A stretch of DNA of 64,000 nt from Marsupella aquatica (Eukaryota; Marchantiophyta). Positions 37,301-49,933 of this stretch are shown piece by piece. The stretch covers positions 16,058,001 through 16,122,000 of the forward strand of contig OZ316894.1 of assembly GCA_973895155.1 (NCBI GenBank). The letters run 5' to 3'. Every line of letters begins with the position of its first letter. Within the stretch, counting starts at the first letter, position 1. The position numbers and the translations under genes were made by a program. The notes beneath the pieces were generated by a model. It worked only from the letters and a program-made list of their open reading frames with translations. It was not told the origin of the DNA and did no database searches.

Positions 37301-40300
37301 CTCTCACCTGCGCGCACACGACAAAATATATTCTCTTCAAAATGCAACGCATCAGAGTTCAAAGACTTCCTGGCACTTCCTACTGAGCAATGCCAAGAAG
37401 CTCGGCAGGTGATGAATTTCATTCTTAGTGATGCACAGAACGGTCCTGAATGGGAGCGCTAGGACATACAGGCACACGTGCGAGTGATTCGAATTGTTTA
37501 ACTAGACAATATAAAGCTATTCTTCGATCCTTTAACGTCTGAAAGTACGAGTAAGACTGATACTCTGGGAAGAACGTTAATTTAAGTTTTCTCCTCTATT
37601 ACAAGTCATACTTCGGGATGAAACCTATACCAAAACAGAGGAATTTTTCGGTTTGTATACCAATAGAATTCTGGTCTCGCGCTAGGAGAAAAGGACAGAT
37701 TTTTCTTCACAGAAGGCAACTCACACGTGCAGCGATTGCTTCCTCAGCCTTCGACACTGCTGCCGAAATTGTGTCTTCCGGAATTTCGTTCGACTTCGGA
37801 TGCCTTCTGGCAACGTGAAGATCCTGTTACTGGATAACGATAATGAGTAAAGCCAGCTTCTCTACAACTGCTAAAATGTGCATCCTTTGTTGGATCCTTA
37901 AACTTTTCTTGTAACAAAATTCTTTTTCGTTAGACTTCCGCATCTGAAATAGAAACAGAAATCCATGATAAAATCCTTTTGAGAGGCTTGGATTGAAGAA
38001 TGAGTACTCACAAGGTAGTAGGCTGACTCGAACAGTTTATCACACAGTGGACAGCATCGAACCTTCACAAGCTCAAAACCAGTAACTCAGTACTGTAAGT
38101 ACTCAGTACTCCGTGACTTAGGACGAACAAAGTTGACGAGAAGCAGCTGCTCGTCATGGTCTTACCGTCTGTGCTTCGACGGACTGCTGCGCTTGAAGTT
38201 GTTGCTTGCGCTGAGATTGGTGAAGCTTTTGCTGTCGATGTTGGACTTTGCTTTGAACCCGCAACATAATCTCATAGGTGCGGATGGTCTGTAAGATAGC
38301 AAATTATTGTAAACAGAGCTTAACCATCCCGGAACTTCGCAGCAGGGAAACATGTGTCCTGATTTTACAAAGATTGGCGGTCCTAACTGGAGATTGGAGA
38401 TGAGGGTTGTCCGTTTTCTCGAGGGTTATTGTAATCCCTGGAGCAACAATGTCGGCTGCTGAATGAAGGAGAGGGCCAGTAGCTTACAAACCTTCTTTGC
38501 TTGTTTCAAATTGTGCCGCAGCGTAGATAGATCACTGATAAGCTTGGCGTGCTTGAGAGACTGCTTCTCGACGCGGCGTTGCATTTCTCCTCCCGTTGCC
38601 AAGAGAGTGTCTTTGTGTGAAGCAAGTAATTCCTGCACATGAAGCAAGTACTCCACCTGCACGCCGTTCAAATATAGGATTACGCAGATATTTAGCAGCA
38701 GCAGCTGGTTAGTAGAAAGATGCCTGAAGCTTCCATGCGCGCCTTGGCATTTACGGATGGTTGTTCAGTCAGCTCGGAATCGGAACGGATCGCGGATGTG
38801 AAAACATGTATACGTACGCACTTTCGAGTCTCTCATTCGATTACGTGTTCGAAGCATAAGATCTCAAAAGGAGCCAGATGTACTTTCATTGCGCTGGACA
38901 TTTCAGTATTCAAAGACTGAAAGCAAATGTATGTTGATTGCCGTGAAATCGAAATACAGCTAATGGCCTAACCTAGAAGAGAGAGCTTTAGACCAAGAAT
39001 TACCATCAACTGCGCTAGACGAAATACTTTGATGAAGTTAGCTTCACTGAAATTCCGAGTGTCTTCCCCTTGAATGTCTCCAAAGGTTATTGTGTCAAGC
39101 ACACTCTCCAGTGCATCAAGATCTGCACATTCAAGGCGAACATTTCATCATTCCAGGCAGGGATCTAATGAGGCAGTCCGCACTAGTTGTTCATACGACA
39201 ATTATTTCTATGCGTTCGATGTACTTGTGTCGGTAACGAAGGCACCTTAGCATGAATCTTTTGAATCACTACTACTACGTATGTTGCTTCAACCTTCAGG
39301 AACTCTGAAAAATATCCTTTCCGTGCATTCTCATTCGAACAAATTCTCTGCTTTTCACAAGAATTCTCCCGTCAAATTCATCGGCTCATGAACTGTTTTC
39401 GAAACTGCTCACAGTGTGCGGCTAAGCTTCCAAATTGAGGGAATGGGGGAGGAATGAGTTTGAGTTCCTTGCGGGCCATAAGTCGGAGAATCTTTTGTTC
39501 AAAACAAAGTCGCAGATGCACAAGATGGCGATTAAGGTTCAGTGTCGTTTTCTAGAGCTATCGTCTACATCAAACAGATTGCTAGAGTTTAAACCCGTAC
39601 ATGAAAGCTCAAAAGTAGTGTGCATTGATCTGTACACTCATAGGGCACATGTTGGTTCGTAATAACATGCTCGCTAATCAACGTGGACAGCTCTATCTAG
39701 TCATGATAAATGCTTTTGCACGATGTCCACCACAGTTCCCCGTTTTTCCTGTCCGCGACGATAAGGCTCCGATATTTATCCAATTCGCTGCATCCATTTC
39801 TCCTTCTTTCAGCCACAATCAACGAGGCGCTTATCTCTGGCCTATCCCTCCTTCGTTGAGGATAATGAATTTACCTGACACTTCAACGGTACTGTAGATC
39901 TTACACCAGCTCATTCGGTCAGTCTTACTCTCTAGTACTGTACTCTACCAGATGCTCTCGATCGGGTAGCCTTTGTTCATTTTCCCATCGTTCTGCACAT
40001 TTAACATCATTTCCTCCATCCATCGAATCGTGTTTGTTTGAGTTTACTCTTCAGATTTGGCGCCCACATCATCAGCTGCCCCACTCAGATTCGAACGATT
40101 TAGGAATGAAATTCTTGGATAAAGACTTAGGAAGGGCGATTCTCAGATCAGAGAGCATTGTTTGAGTTTCGTGATCGGCGGCAGTGTTCAGGACATATGT
40201 TTCAATTGCTCCTTATAACAGGACGGAATTAAGATCTTCGACTGACCATCGCTTTTGGAGTAACAAAACATTCAATCAATCACGAGCTGTCTCACTTACG

Positions 40301-41075
40301 GTCCGCATGACCAATTCCCCAGAAACGAATGTCTCTTGACCAAAGCTGCAGGCCATAGCTGTTTGGAAACCTGGTTTCCGAATGGTAGAGAACTTGATCA
40401 GACGATTAAGTCGAGATTCCTAACTCTTCATTTCAGTTACTGGACATGTAGTAAACTTGGCAATCCTGATCGAAATATCCAGTCTCCGATACCTCCTGCC
40501 AGCAAGTTTCCTTTCATTTCCTCCTTGGTGAGTCAGTTTGTGCATCATGGCTCGATTGCCTCCCTGGCAGTTCTTTAAATTCCATTAGTTCATTAGTTAT
40601 CTAACGAATCGTATAAAAGATCGAACTCACCAACTTCGCGAATGACTCTATCCACGTCAATCGTGTGCAATTTGCGCCAGTCAATTCTGGAAAGTCTCTT
40701 TTGGAAGACAAATGGCGCGGCGTTCAAGGATTTCAGAATTTTGGCAAAGTTTGGGGGCTTCTTCGCATTAGTCCTCTTGGTAAACTTCATCTCCTGAAGT
40801 TTTGCATTGGTGATGCTCTCGCTGCCTGAAGTGGAGGACACGGCAGTGGGCAAGTCGCTACTTTCGTCATCCTCTCCGTCCTCTGCGGCAGTTGCACCGG
40901 TGCTAGTGACAGAAGATTCTTGCCTCTTTTCGCGCTTCTTACGCGATTTCTCCAAATCCTTCTTTCGTTTTCCAGTGATGCGACCAACGGGTTTAATTTC
41001 CCCATGTTTGTCCTGCTTTTCCGTCAGCACAGCGTCCGAAAAGAAATCACAACATCCTGTTACTGCTTCGTCCAT
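28330..41075 (-). CDS. DZIP1/Iguana-like ciliary zinc-finger coiled-coil protein
   Basis: Start ATG is at 41075. Exon 1 (40631-41075) ends with FQKRLSRIDWRKLHTIDVDR, and exon 2 (39004-39122) continues LDALESVLDTITFGDIQGED; together they form the N-terminal domain of the DZIP1 family (WRK..IDVDRV.REVD..AL). Further exons: 38492-38656, 38166-38288, 38012-38062 (finger RCCPLCDKLFESAYYL), 37936-37943, 37725-37806, 37245-37307, 36578-36616, 36355-36429, 35857-35916, 35577-35639, 35517-35540, 35409-35453, 34724-35026, 34045-34197, 32766-32854, 32525-32675, then 31800-31889, 30771-30821, 30474-30541, 30010-30136, 29928-29981, 29646-29814, 28754-29247 and the last, 28330-28477 (stop at 28330). Phases agree except one unresolved join at 29646/29247; a piece between 31890 and 32524 may be missing. 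Total is about 1085 residues. The middle is charged coiled coil; later exons are Ser-Pro-rich (SPKSQAGKSPKSPK) and near the C-terminus lies GEWDSDDD. In animals DZIP1 acts at the basal body and transition zone. Confidence 0.82.
37936..37943 (-). other. 8-nt micro-exon of the DZIP1-like gene
   Basis: The exon ending AYYL (38012, phase 0) and the exon starting at 37806 cannot be joined directly: that join hits a stop after some 20 codons. The 8 bases ATGCGGAA, preceded by TTTCTATTTCAG and followed by GTCTAA, restore the frame that reads RHPKSNEIPED, the expected end of the zinc finger. The flanking introns would be 68 and 129 bp. Confidence 0.6.
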
Positions 41076-43749
41076 TGCGAATGCTTCCAGCGGTAGACTC
41101 GAGTAGAACTGGAAGCAAACACAGAAAACAGAGTAGATTGTCGTACTCCAATCTGTTGTGCGCTCACGCCCAGCCGTCAGTGAGCTGGTGCTCGCTAGAA
41201 ATCTTATCAATCAAAGATGTACTGTAGTTGGTATGAGAGTCTTGCTCGCCAGTGAATAAGAAAACACCTTGGCCACCAACTCCTTGAATGGCTGGAGTTC
41301 CAATCACTGACTCGTTTCCAGGTTCGTGAACGCGTCAACAACACTGGCTCTGACTGACTCTTGCTATTGCCTTACTGCTGTACCGACTTAAAAGCGTGCT
41401 GAAACATAGGCGGGGAGCGGAAATTGTTCCAGTGGAACAGTTCAGCAGTTCTGAAATTAGGTAGAATGACGAAGAATCTAAGATCTTTGTTCATATATAA
41501 TTACCACAGAATGATCGAAAGGACGTCATGTAAACCATAAACAAAGAACAAACTGATATTCCCGACAGATCAAAGAAAGGGACGTCGTGCACACCACCGA
41601 ATAAGATGGCGCCCTAATAATCAGGAAGTTGCTCTCGTTACCGATTCGGTTTGGTGCCCGGCAGTGAAGACTGTGCAGTTGCTCCCTGGCTGTTTTGCAT
41701 GGGTTAGTTAGAGTTGGGGGTACGACCACCTCTCCTGCCCCTCTTGGAGTTGGGCCCAACAAGAGAGCAGCATTAGAGTTTTCCGTAAACTCTGGGTTCA
41801 CGTATGACGCACCGGCACTTCCCAGTGTTATAATTGGGACATTGTCTGTGCCAGTCTACCCTTAGGCTTGCATTTTGACTGGTAGGCCTGTTGCACAGAT
41901 TGATACACACGAGCGATGGATTGATGTCGGCCTGCTGCGCGCTTGAGTGCACCATAGTGGACTGCTCCAGAGGAGGACATTTTTCTAAAGCGTGATTGAA
42001 AAATGAATGCTCTTCAATCAGTCAGCCAAAAACTGCAAAGAAACTTTCAGGCGCATTTCATCCCCGCTCACCTCATTCCCGTCCTACGGACAATTCTCAT
42101 ATCCACGGCCAAATCTTAGACTGCCTTGAAAGAGTTCTGGCCAGGAAGAAAGGAAAAATCACCCGGTGGATAGTTTCTCCTTGTGTCCTTTGCTCAACTC
42201 TGTCCCATGCCCTTCGTTCCCGTGCCCGTTGTTGGAGATTTTGTGGTCTCTACGACATATATTCGTCATCTCACGATCAGGAAGAGGAGAATGGAAACAA
42301 ATCCACTCATGTGGTTCATCTTCACTGTCATCGACATAATCTCATTCAAAATATGATTCATCTTCCTCCTTTTCTTCATCGAAATCTTCGTCTATGACAT
42401 CGCCTTCATCTTTCTTCATAAACATCATTGTGCATCTCTCGGTATTCGACTTCATCTTCATCATCTTCTTTTCTCTCCACAACTTTTGCATCGATTCGAC
42501 CATCAGATTAGTCATACCCGAGGAAGACGCACCGACCGGCACTGGCAGGTGACGAAGCCGTGAATTTGTTGAGAAAACGAGGAGGACATCGAACCACTTT
42601 CCACAATTGTCGCGACGTCAGATTAAACTTCAGCACAAGTAGAGTCCACATAGGGGGGGTCACCTTCCTGCACCACTATCATCAGGTTTGAATTGCAAAT
42701 TACTAAATCGACACAAATAAGTACGGTCTCTGTCAATCTGACTTTTCCCCAAATTCCCGTCATAGGGAGAAGACAGCCCATGCGGGCTTCTCAGACCATA
42801 CAGATAACTCCATGGAAGAATGCATCGGAGGTAATAAGACCTATGAAGTAACCTCTCATACTGCGAAGCTGCTTGCTACTCCAAGCAGCTGACTTAGAAT
42901 CTTATATCTGTGCAGAGTACCCATTGCAGACGCCGTTGTGACTATGATGATCTCAGCAAATACAACCACCATGTACGTCTCTAGTGACGGATTGATGTCC
43001 AGTACTTCACGATATGCATAAGCTATTGGGACGAGGTGGCCAACAATTTTCAGCTTCTAGTCAGATGTTGGCCATATCCAGCTCCTTCGACATATTGAGC
43101 TCGTGAGGCATTGGATTTTGATGATCATACATGCCACAGAGTTGTTGTCTAACCTCGCTTTGGCAGCTCCTTGCCCTGACCCGGGAACGAAACTCCGGTT
43201 CGCAAGATGCTAACAAGAGCGGTCCGACTATCTGCTGATTTGACTTTGTCCCCGAGGGAAAGTTCCGCAGAGATGGAATTCTTTGCCAAGTTTGAGATGC
43301 CGTGCTGTAAGCAATCTGGTCAATAGAGATTGCACTCCCTTCTGTGCTGCATCATGTATGGATGAGGCTTTGCGAGAAACGGGATAGCCATCATTTTGAT
43401 AGGCCTCGAGCTTTGAAATGTAGGGAATTTGCACCTTTGTTCTAATAATCCTGTCCACCAGCTCGCCCGGTAAACTCTTGCACGTATCTCCCTCCGTTTT
43501 TCTCAGCCGACTGAGGCAGAAGTATCAGCCTATCAATCCTCTCAGCAACTTCATCAATGTTCGTCGCATTTTCTCTCCTGAAAGATCTCCTTCGGTAACA
43601 AATCGATATACAGATACCAAATCAATTACTTGCGTTCCCAGTATGCCACGGCCATTGACCAAAACCTGTAACTAAGACTTTGAATTTACATCATCACAAA
43701 TAGACTTTGAATTTACGTGATCACAACTTCCCATCATCCAAAATAGAAA

Positions 43750-44215
43750 GAACATGCCCGTGCCCGTCACTGTGTATTATTAGAATGTTATTGTGATCAT
43801 TTGTCAAGGTAATAGACTTGGGCGACATGCCAATCACTCTGTATTAGTAGAATGTGATTGTGTGTATTATTAGAATGTTATTGTGACCATTTGTCAAGGT
43901 ATTAGTAGAATGTGATTGTGTGTATTGTTAGAATGTTATTGTGACCATTTGTCAAGGTAATAGACTTGGGCGACATGCCAATCACTCTGTATTAGTAGAA
44001 TGTGATTCTGTATTAGTAGAATGTGATTGTGACCATTTGTCAAGGTAATAGACTTGGACTTGTGCAACAGGGACAGAAAAGACATGCCAATCACTCTATA
44101 TTATTAGAATGTGACCATGTTAATAGGCTTGGGCTCAGAATGTGACCACGTTAATAGGCTTGGGCGAATGTGACCATGTTAATAGGCTTGGGCTTGTCGG
44201 AGAGGGACATGCCAA
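43750..44215. repeat. Composite minisatellite built from a few short modules
   Basis: Modules such as TATTAGTAGAATGTGATTGTG, TTGTGACCATTTGTCAAGGT, AATAGACTTGGGC and GACATGCCAATCACTCTGTA recur in shuffled order about three to six times, giving higher-order repeats of roughly 100 bp. Near the right end a shorter unit, AATGTGACCA(T/C)GTTAATAGG with CTTGGGC, repeats three times from about 44108. Confidence 0.88.
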
Positions 44216-45160
44216 ACCCACTTCACTTCATTCAACATTAGTATCTTCTACACGAATGAGCTTCGGAAGGTCTTCAGTTTCTCTTTGGCAGTTGATGATA
44301 GTCGTCCTAAAAAGTGGCTTTCAAACTTTCCATTGATGTAAAGACATTTTCCAGAATTCTCATGATCCGGTTGGAATGTTCAATGTGGAGACATTGTCAG
44401 AGCAACTCTCGGTACAGCATTTCTTCTTTATGTAGGAATCAGTGGAACTACAGAAATCCGAGAAGATGAGAAACAAATGTATCGCATCCCTTCCACCGAC
44501 GGGCTCCTCCTTCATGAAAAGAAGACGATTACGACGTTCCAAATTGTAGTAAAGAATACAAATCGGCACGGATCCTCTGCTGTCACCGTGAAATTGCTCT
44601 AACAGCTATCAGGCACACATTCAGAAAGGTCCTCAATTCGAAAGAAGACAATTATTCACAATTATTCCAAAACATGCTGCAAACACACCCGCCAAGGTTC
44701 CTGAAGTCGACAGAAAGAAATTTCCTCTCCATATTGATGTGTGGTGCTGCAGATAATTCATCGAAAACGAACCTATCGACCACTACACTCTCAACCGACG
44801 CAAATCGCAGAGATTCACGATGTACGATACGAAGGCCATCTCGAAAAAGCTCTTATGAGAAGCTGGGGACGGTAGGGTCCCGGAACCTGCGGAAATCCAA
44901 TGTCGAGATTGTCTCCTACGAAATGATATCCGAAAGAAATTGACCAGAAGAACTTTAAAGAAGCTGCAGGGAACTCCTTCACGCATCTCCGTAACAAGAG
45001 TAGATCGTAGCCAGAATCCACAGATGATGACAGGGACATAGAGGATCTGAGGCACGAATTCGGGAAGGAAGCGAACAGGAACGTCTTAAGTGCAGTTCGG
45101 TGGCAGCAAGAAAGAGCAGAATCCAAGCCTTGGAAAGACAGTGACAACCAACCTGAGAGG

Positions 45161-45290
45161 ACGAACTTAACATGAAGCCAACCATAGCTCAGGAGCTTCC
45201 TCCCAAGCAATCATTAGGACGAAGCTAAGGAACTTAACATGAGACTAACTATAGCTCAGGAACTTCTCACCAAACAATCAAATGATCCTT
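45161..45290. repeat. Tandem duplication, about 67-bp unit
   Basis: GAACTTAACATGAAGCCAAC near 45163 recurs near 45230 as GAACTTAACATGAGACTAAC, each followed by ATAGCTCAGGA.CTTC and CAA.CAATCA. Confidence 0.75.
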
Positions 45291-45875
45291 AAGAACGAAG
45301 CTCAGGAATATCGACCGACTGCCCCATTGACAACACACTTTGGGCGAAACATTTCAACTCACCAAGAGCTTGATTATAGCGTATGTAGACAGTTGGCCTC
45401 AATGACGAAGAGAAAATATCAGGTATAGTACTGCGAAGCAGCTTTGAGTAACCCAGGCCCGCTAGCCAGCCACCCGGTAAATTCATTCAAGCAAGATCAG
45501 AGGCTCACATCCAGATCAACCTATGGTCATGAAAGATGATATCTGTGGAGCCCCTGTTATTACAGGACTCACATATGTTCCAACGGCTGTCCGAACTCCC
45601 TCGAGTCACTCGAAAAGGTTATGAAATATACAACGGCAATGACCTCGTCTAGTCTTTCTGCTCGTAATGAATAAAAAGCAACGCAAAAGAAAGAACAACA
45701 ACTCATCGATGCCCTATTCGCTATTATGCACCATTCAAACCCCGACTAAAGCTCCAGGAGTCTGCCTGCCTAGCCCTCCCGGCGCTCTTCGTCGTCGGAG
45801 TCTGAAATATCTGACAAATCTCGCAATCTAGTCTCCTTCCCCAGAGAGCGACGGAAACGGAGCGAGAGAGAGAGA

Positions 45876-46376
45876 TCAGCCTCGTGATTGCCCGGCTCGG
45901 GAGGATAGAATGATTCCCACAATCAGCCCGTACAAAGCAAGCGCCTCAGCAAAAATGAGAATGAGAATCATGCCAACATAGAGCTTGGGTTGTTGAGCAT
46001 TAGCTCGCACTCCGGCATCACCCACGATTCCAATCGCCATACCAGCTGACAGACCAGCGAGGCCACAAGCCAATCCAGAGGCCAGATGGGCATACCCGTC
46101 GAACACGTAATAGGGTTTGGCTTTAGGGTTGATTCCAGTGCTGATAATCACAGCGATAATAAGTCCGTAAATACCCAACACTCCAGCCATAACCACTGGT
46201 ACGATAGACTTCATCACGAGCTCGGGTCTCATCACTCCCATGCTAGCCACACCCACACCACTCTTGGCCGTGCCATAAGCGGCTCCCATGCACGAAAACA
46301 CCAGAGCAGCAGCGGCTCCAATGAAGCCGAAAAACGGTGCCGTCTCATCTCCGGCAAACGCTTCCCCGGAAGACAT
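45876..46376 (-). CDS. VHA-c: V-type proton ATPase 16-kDa proteolipid subunit c
   Basis: The uninterrupted 166-residue frame matches the family length (about 164-166). Subunit c forms the membrane ring of the Vo sector that carries protons into vacuoles and other endomembrane compartments. Four membrane helices are visible: [20 protein letters not shown] near the start, [20 protein letters not shown], the Gly-rich third helix with [20 protein letters not shown], and the fourth with [19 protein letters not shown], which holds the essential proton-binding Glu (in FAEALALYG). The two halves are the usual internal duplication. The start [16 protein letters not shown] is family-like. No intron interrupts the coding part here. 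Confidence 0.97.
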   Translation of the reverse strand: MSSGEAFAGDETAPFFGFIGAAAALVFSCMGAAYGTAKSGVGVASMGVMRPELVMKSIVPVVMAGVLGIYGLIIAVIISTGINPKAKPYYVFDGYAHLASGLACGLAGLSAGMAIGIVGDAGVRANAQQPKLYVGMILILIFAEALALYGLIVGIILSSRAGQSRG

Positions 46377-47607
46377 GGTTCCTCACCTCTTTTCCTTTCT
46401 CCTCCGATCGGAAATCGATCAGCTGCGACTGCACTCAACGCAAAGGTCAGATCCGCGTGAATCCCTGATCGAAATTCCTTCCGTCCTCCCTTCCTCCACT
46501 CCACAGCCCAAATTCGTCTTCTGCCCTTCAAACTTCACGAATCACTTGACTGATAACAGTTCTTCAACAGCGCAGAGGTCGATGAATAGATCGTTGAGAC
46601 GCGAACAACAAATTGGCTCTGACCAAACCAAATAACAACAACAACAACGACGACGAGGACAACTATGGAGAAATGTGGAGACGAAGGGTACACACGAGAA
46701 GGGCTACTAGTGCAATGGCTTGAGAGGACCGGCAAGGGCCAGGGCAAGCAAGGGATGAGGCGAAAAGCGGACACGAAGACCAAGCAGCGTAAACTAGAGG
46801 GCTGATAGGGACGATCAGGTTCGCAAATTGAAGCCTCGATGGACCTCCACGTTTGCCCAGACGTTCGGATGGACTTTTGTAACCGGGATGGACGTCAGCT
46901 AAACTCTCTTATCTGCTCACATGATACACTAGGGGGACTCAAATATAGCCCGCAAGGTGTCCTAAGGCAGACAGTGTCTAGTCTGTACACTAAAGTCGCG
47001 GAATTTCTTCTTTTCCAATGGGCAGTTCCCCCCCCCCCCCCATAACAGCCTGGCTGTTGAGAGACTGAAAAAAAAAATTCAGCTCTAAAACTCTTGAAGT
47101 CATCAACAGGTCACATAGCCAACCAAGACCCTATCCCCTGAAGAGCAAAATGGATGAATATTTTAGACCCCCTACTAAACACTATAGAGTGAAATGTGAT
47201 TAAAAAATAATAATTAATTTAAAAAAGTGTGAAATGTGATGGAAATTAGTAACTCTCAATCTAACTAATAGACCCAGGGCCTATTGACTAGTGTGAGTCC
47301 CCTAGTAGGCCTGACTCTAACTCAGGGCATAACTGAAAGTGAATGTGTAATCACAAAAAGTGGGGTGCAAACAAAAAACAGGGATGGGGGCAAAGATGAA
47401 GAGTAAACAACATATAATCCTTTTTCCTCCAAGGTTTTTTTTCCTCCTCATCTCAATTTACTTTCAAGGAAAGAGTAATCAATTTGTGTTTAATGAAGGT
47501 TCACTATATTAGATTAGTTGGAAAGATTTTTCCAAGCAGCTTCTAGAACAAAACCAAGAACAGCCCACACCAGTGCACATTCAGGGAGAAATTGAAATTT
47601 CTGAAGG
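46377..47607. other. Upstream region of the V-ATPase gene
   Basis: The leader and promoter of the leftward V-ATPase gene must lie here. A short (AAC)n/(GAC)n run occurs near 46633-46660, a 14-base C run at 47028-47041 and an A run near 47067. No other gene is seen. Confidence 0.5.
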
Positions 47608-47949
47608 TGTTGAGCATAGACGACATTTGTAACAGCAAGCCCATGAACCATCCAACGCACAATAGTCGACACAGAGAGATACGTGGTGCACCTCCACATG
47701 AGGCTACGTCCACGGGAACACACAAGCTTTACTGCACTCTAGACCAACCGGCCATACCAAGCATCCACAGCACAAGCTCTCCCTATCTCTCAACTAGCCC
47801 CGTAACAATGAGCCTAAGTTCCACCAAGGTCTGGCATCAGCCCTGGCTTTATGCACAACAGCACTACCGTTAACATTAGCTAAGTCCTAACCCGAGTTAG
47901 ACTAACTGTGGTTAGCTCATGAGTCACAAGACTAGAGCAATATTTAACA
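47608..47949 (-). repeat. 3' LTR of the copia element
   Basis: In plus orientation it starts TGTTGAGCATAGACGACATT and ends CAATATTTAACA. It is 342 bp and matches the right LTR and the solo LTR at 17662. Confidence 0.95.
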
Positions 47950-47961
47950 AACTCCCCCTTG
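47950..47961 (-). other. Polypurine tract of the copia element
   Basis: On the minus strand CAAGGGGGAGTT abuts the 3' LTR, the usual place for the plus-strand primer. Confidence 0.85.
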
Positions 47962-48171
47962 ACTCTTGTCTTGGGGATTGGACTAAATGTTACCATATGG
48001 AATCCTCAGCGGGAAGTTCTAGACAATCACCAAACCAGGTCTCCCTCTAAAAACCAAAAGGGTTAACTAAGGGTTAACTAGAACTAAGCCGTATTCAAAC
48101 AGGAATGAGTAATTCATATACAAATAGTCACACATTGCTAAATAACTCTACTTGCGCTACAACTGCAAAAC

Positions 48172-49700
48172 CTACAAAGTAGCACGGTGTCTTGAGAAAC
48201 TCTCCAAAGGAATCACTTTGGTAAAGGCATCAGCGGGATTGAGCTTTCCATCAATCTTGACTAGCTCAAAAGTTTTATCAGACACTACTTGCTTGATAAA
48301 ATGGTACCTGATATCAATGTGCTTCACCTTGCTATCCATCATCTGGTTAGCAGCCAAGTGAAGAGCACTCTGACTATCACAGTTTAGAGTCATTTTGGCA
48401 TGCTCTTAATCCATCTCCGCGATCAACTTATCTAACCAAAAAGCTTATTTTGTTGCTTCTGTTGCTGCAACATACTCTGCTTCTGTAGTAGATTGAGATA
48501 TACACTTTTGCAAGGTAGATTTCCAATTGATACATTCTCCTCCAAGAGTAAATACAAACCCAGTTGTAGACCTTCTTGTATCCAGACAGCCTCCATAGTC
48601 AGAATCTACATAGCCAACTAACGTTCTATCTGATCTGGCATCAAATAGTAATCCATAGTCCTGTGTTCCCTTCAGATACCTGAGAATCCATTTCACAGCT
48701 TCCCAATGTACCTTCCTTGGATTTGACATGAATTTGCTAACCTTGCCCATCGCTAGGGCCAAGTCAGGCCTAGTACAAGTCATCAAATACATCAGACTGC
48801 CAACTGCCTTCTCATAAAGAATCTTAGCCATCAGACCTTTCTCCACAGCATCCGTAGGAGAGAAAGCCGATGATAACTTGAAATGTGAAGCCAAAGGAAT
48901 ACTCACCGGCTTATAGTTTTCCATGTTGAATCGTGCAAGTACTTTCCTTGCATACTGGTCTTGACTCAAGCACAACTGTCTAGTATCAGAGTTCCTCAAA
49001 ATCTCCATCCCTAAGATCCTCTTAGCCTTACCAAGATCCTTCATCCTGAATTCAACACTCAATTTTGCCTTGAGACTGTTAACCTCAGATTGATCTTTAG
49101 CCACAATTAGCATGTCATCCACATAAATAACCAGAATGATGAAACCAAATACATCATTCTTGACTGATTTCATATATACACAAGGACCATACACCATCCT
49201 TGTAAAACCTTGAGCAAACATGAAATCATCAAACCGCTTGTTCCACTGTCTGGAGATTGCTTCAATCCATACAAGGACTTGAACAATCTGCAAACTAAGT
49301 TCTCTTGGCCCTTCTTCATAAAGCCTAGTGGCTGTCTCATGAAGATCAACTCTTTCAAGTTGCCATAGAGAAAAGCAGTAACAACATCCATCTGATCCAT
49401 CACCAGACCAAAAAACACAACAAGCTGACACAAGATCTGAATTGTGGAATACTTAGCCACCGGTGAAAAGACCTCATTGTAGTCCACTCTTTTCTCCTAA
49501 GTGAACCCCTTGGCAACAAGCTTTGCCTTGTAGATCTTTTTTCCACCCTCTGAAGGACTGTCCTTCAACTTGTAAATCCACTTGCTGTCCACCACTTGCT
49601 GACCTCTTGGAAGCTCCACCAGTTCCCATGTCTTGTTGTCACTCAAAGATTGCAACTCCCTCTACACTGTTGCATTCCACTCATGCTTCTACTATGAAGC
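48172..49700 (-). pseudogene. Copia reverse transcriptase and RNase H relic
   Basis: The frame at 48445-49431 carries the reverse-transcriptase active-site box in LVIYVDDMLIVAKDQ, then YEKAVGSLMYLMTCTRPDLA and the RNase H start YVDSDYGGCLDTRRSTTGFV with KCISQSTTEAEYVAATEA. The N-terminal part with YNEVFSPVAK lies in another frame (49170-49487), so a frameshift separates them near 49240-49300. A stop then splits the RNase H end, whose frame 48172-48393 has NCDSQSALHLAANQ and KHIDIRYHFIK. The polymerase signature is intact but the polyprotein is broken several times. Confidence 0.93.
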
Positions 49701-49933
49701 ACAAGCCTCACTGTACGAAGAAGGCTCTCCTTCTTCCAATATCAAAACCATGTCATCTTCATCAGGTGCAATGTCAATATCATCTAGCTTAGATGAGTCT
49801 GCCCATTGACCATACCTGGTAGGAGCTCTAGTAGAACAACTGGAAGTTCTTCTAGTAGATGACTCAGGCTGATCAGCTGCTGCTGCTGGCTGAATTTGAG
49901 GTACCCCAGCAACAATCTGCTCCTCTTGTTCCA

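Larger units (their letters stand above)
41100..45870. other. Intergenic region, no supported gene
   Basis: The left end is the promoter side of the DZIP1-like gene. Frames such as 42342-42542 minus (an acidic stretch) and 44815-45210 minus lack domains and splice-linked continuations. The composite minisatellite and the 67-bp duplication are listed separately. Confidence 0.45.

Noticed and set aside
43750-44215. CRISPR-like regularly spaced repeats
   Set aside because: Repeats are shuffled and lack uniform spacers, and the window is clearly eukaryotic.
44815-45210. 131-codon minus-strand frame
   Set aside because: Residues rich in Ser/Leu/Phe without motif, overlapping frames on the other strand and a tandem duplication.
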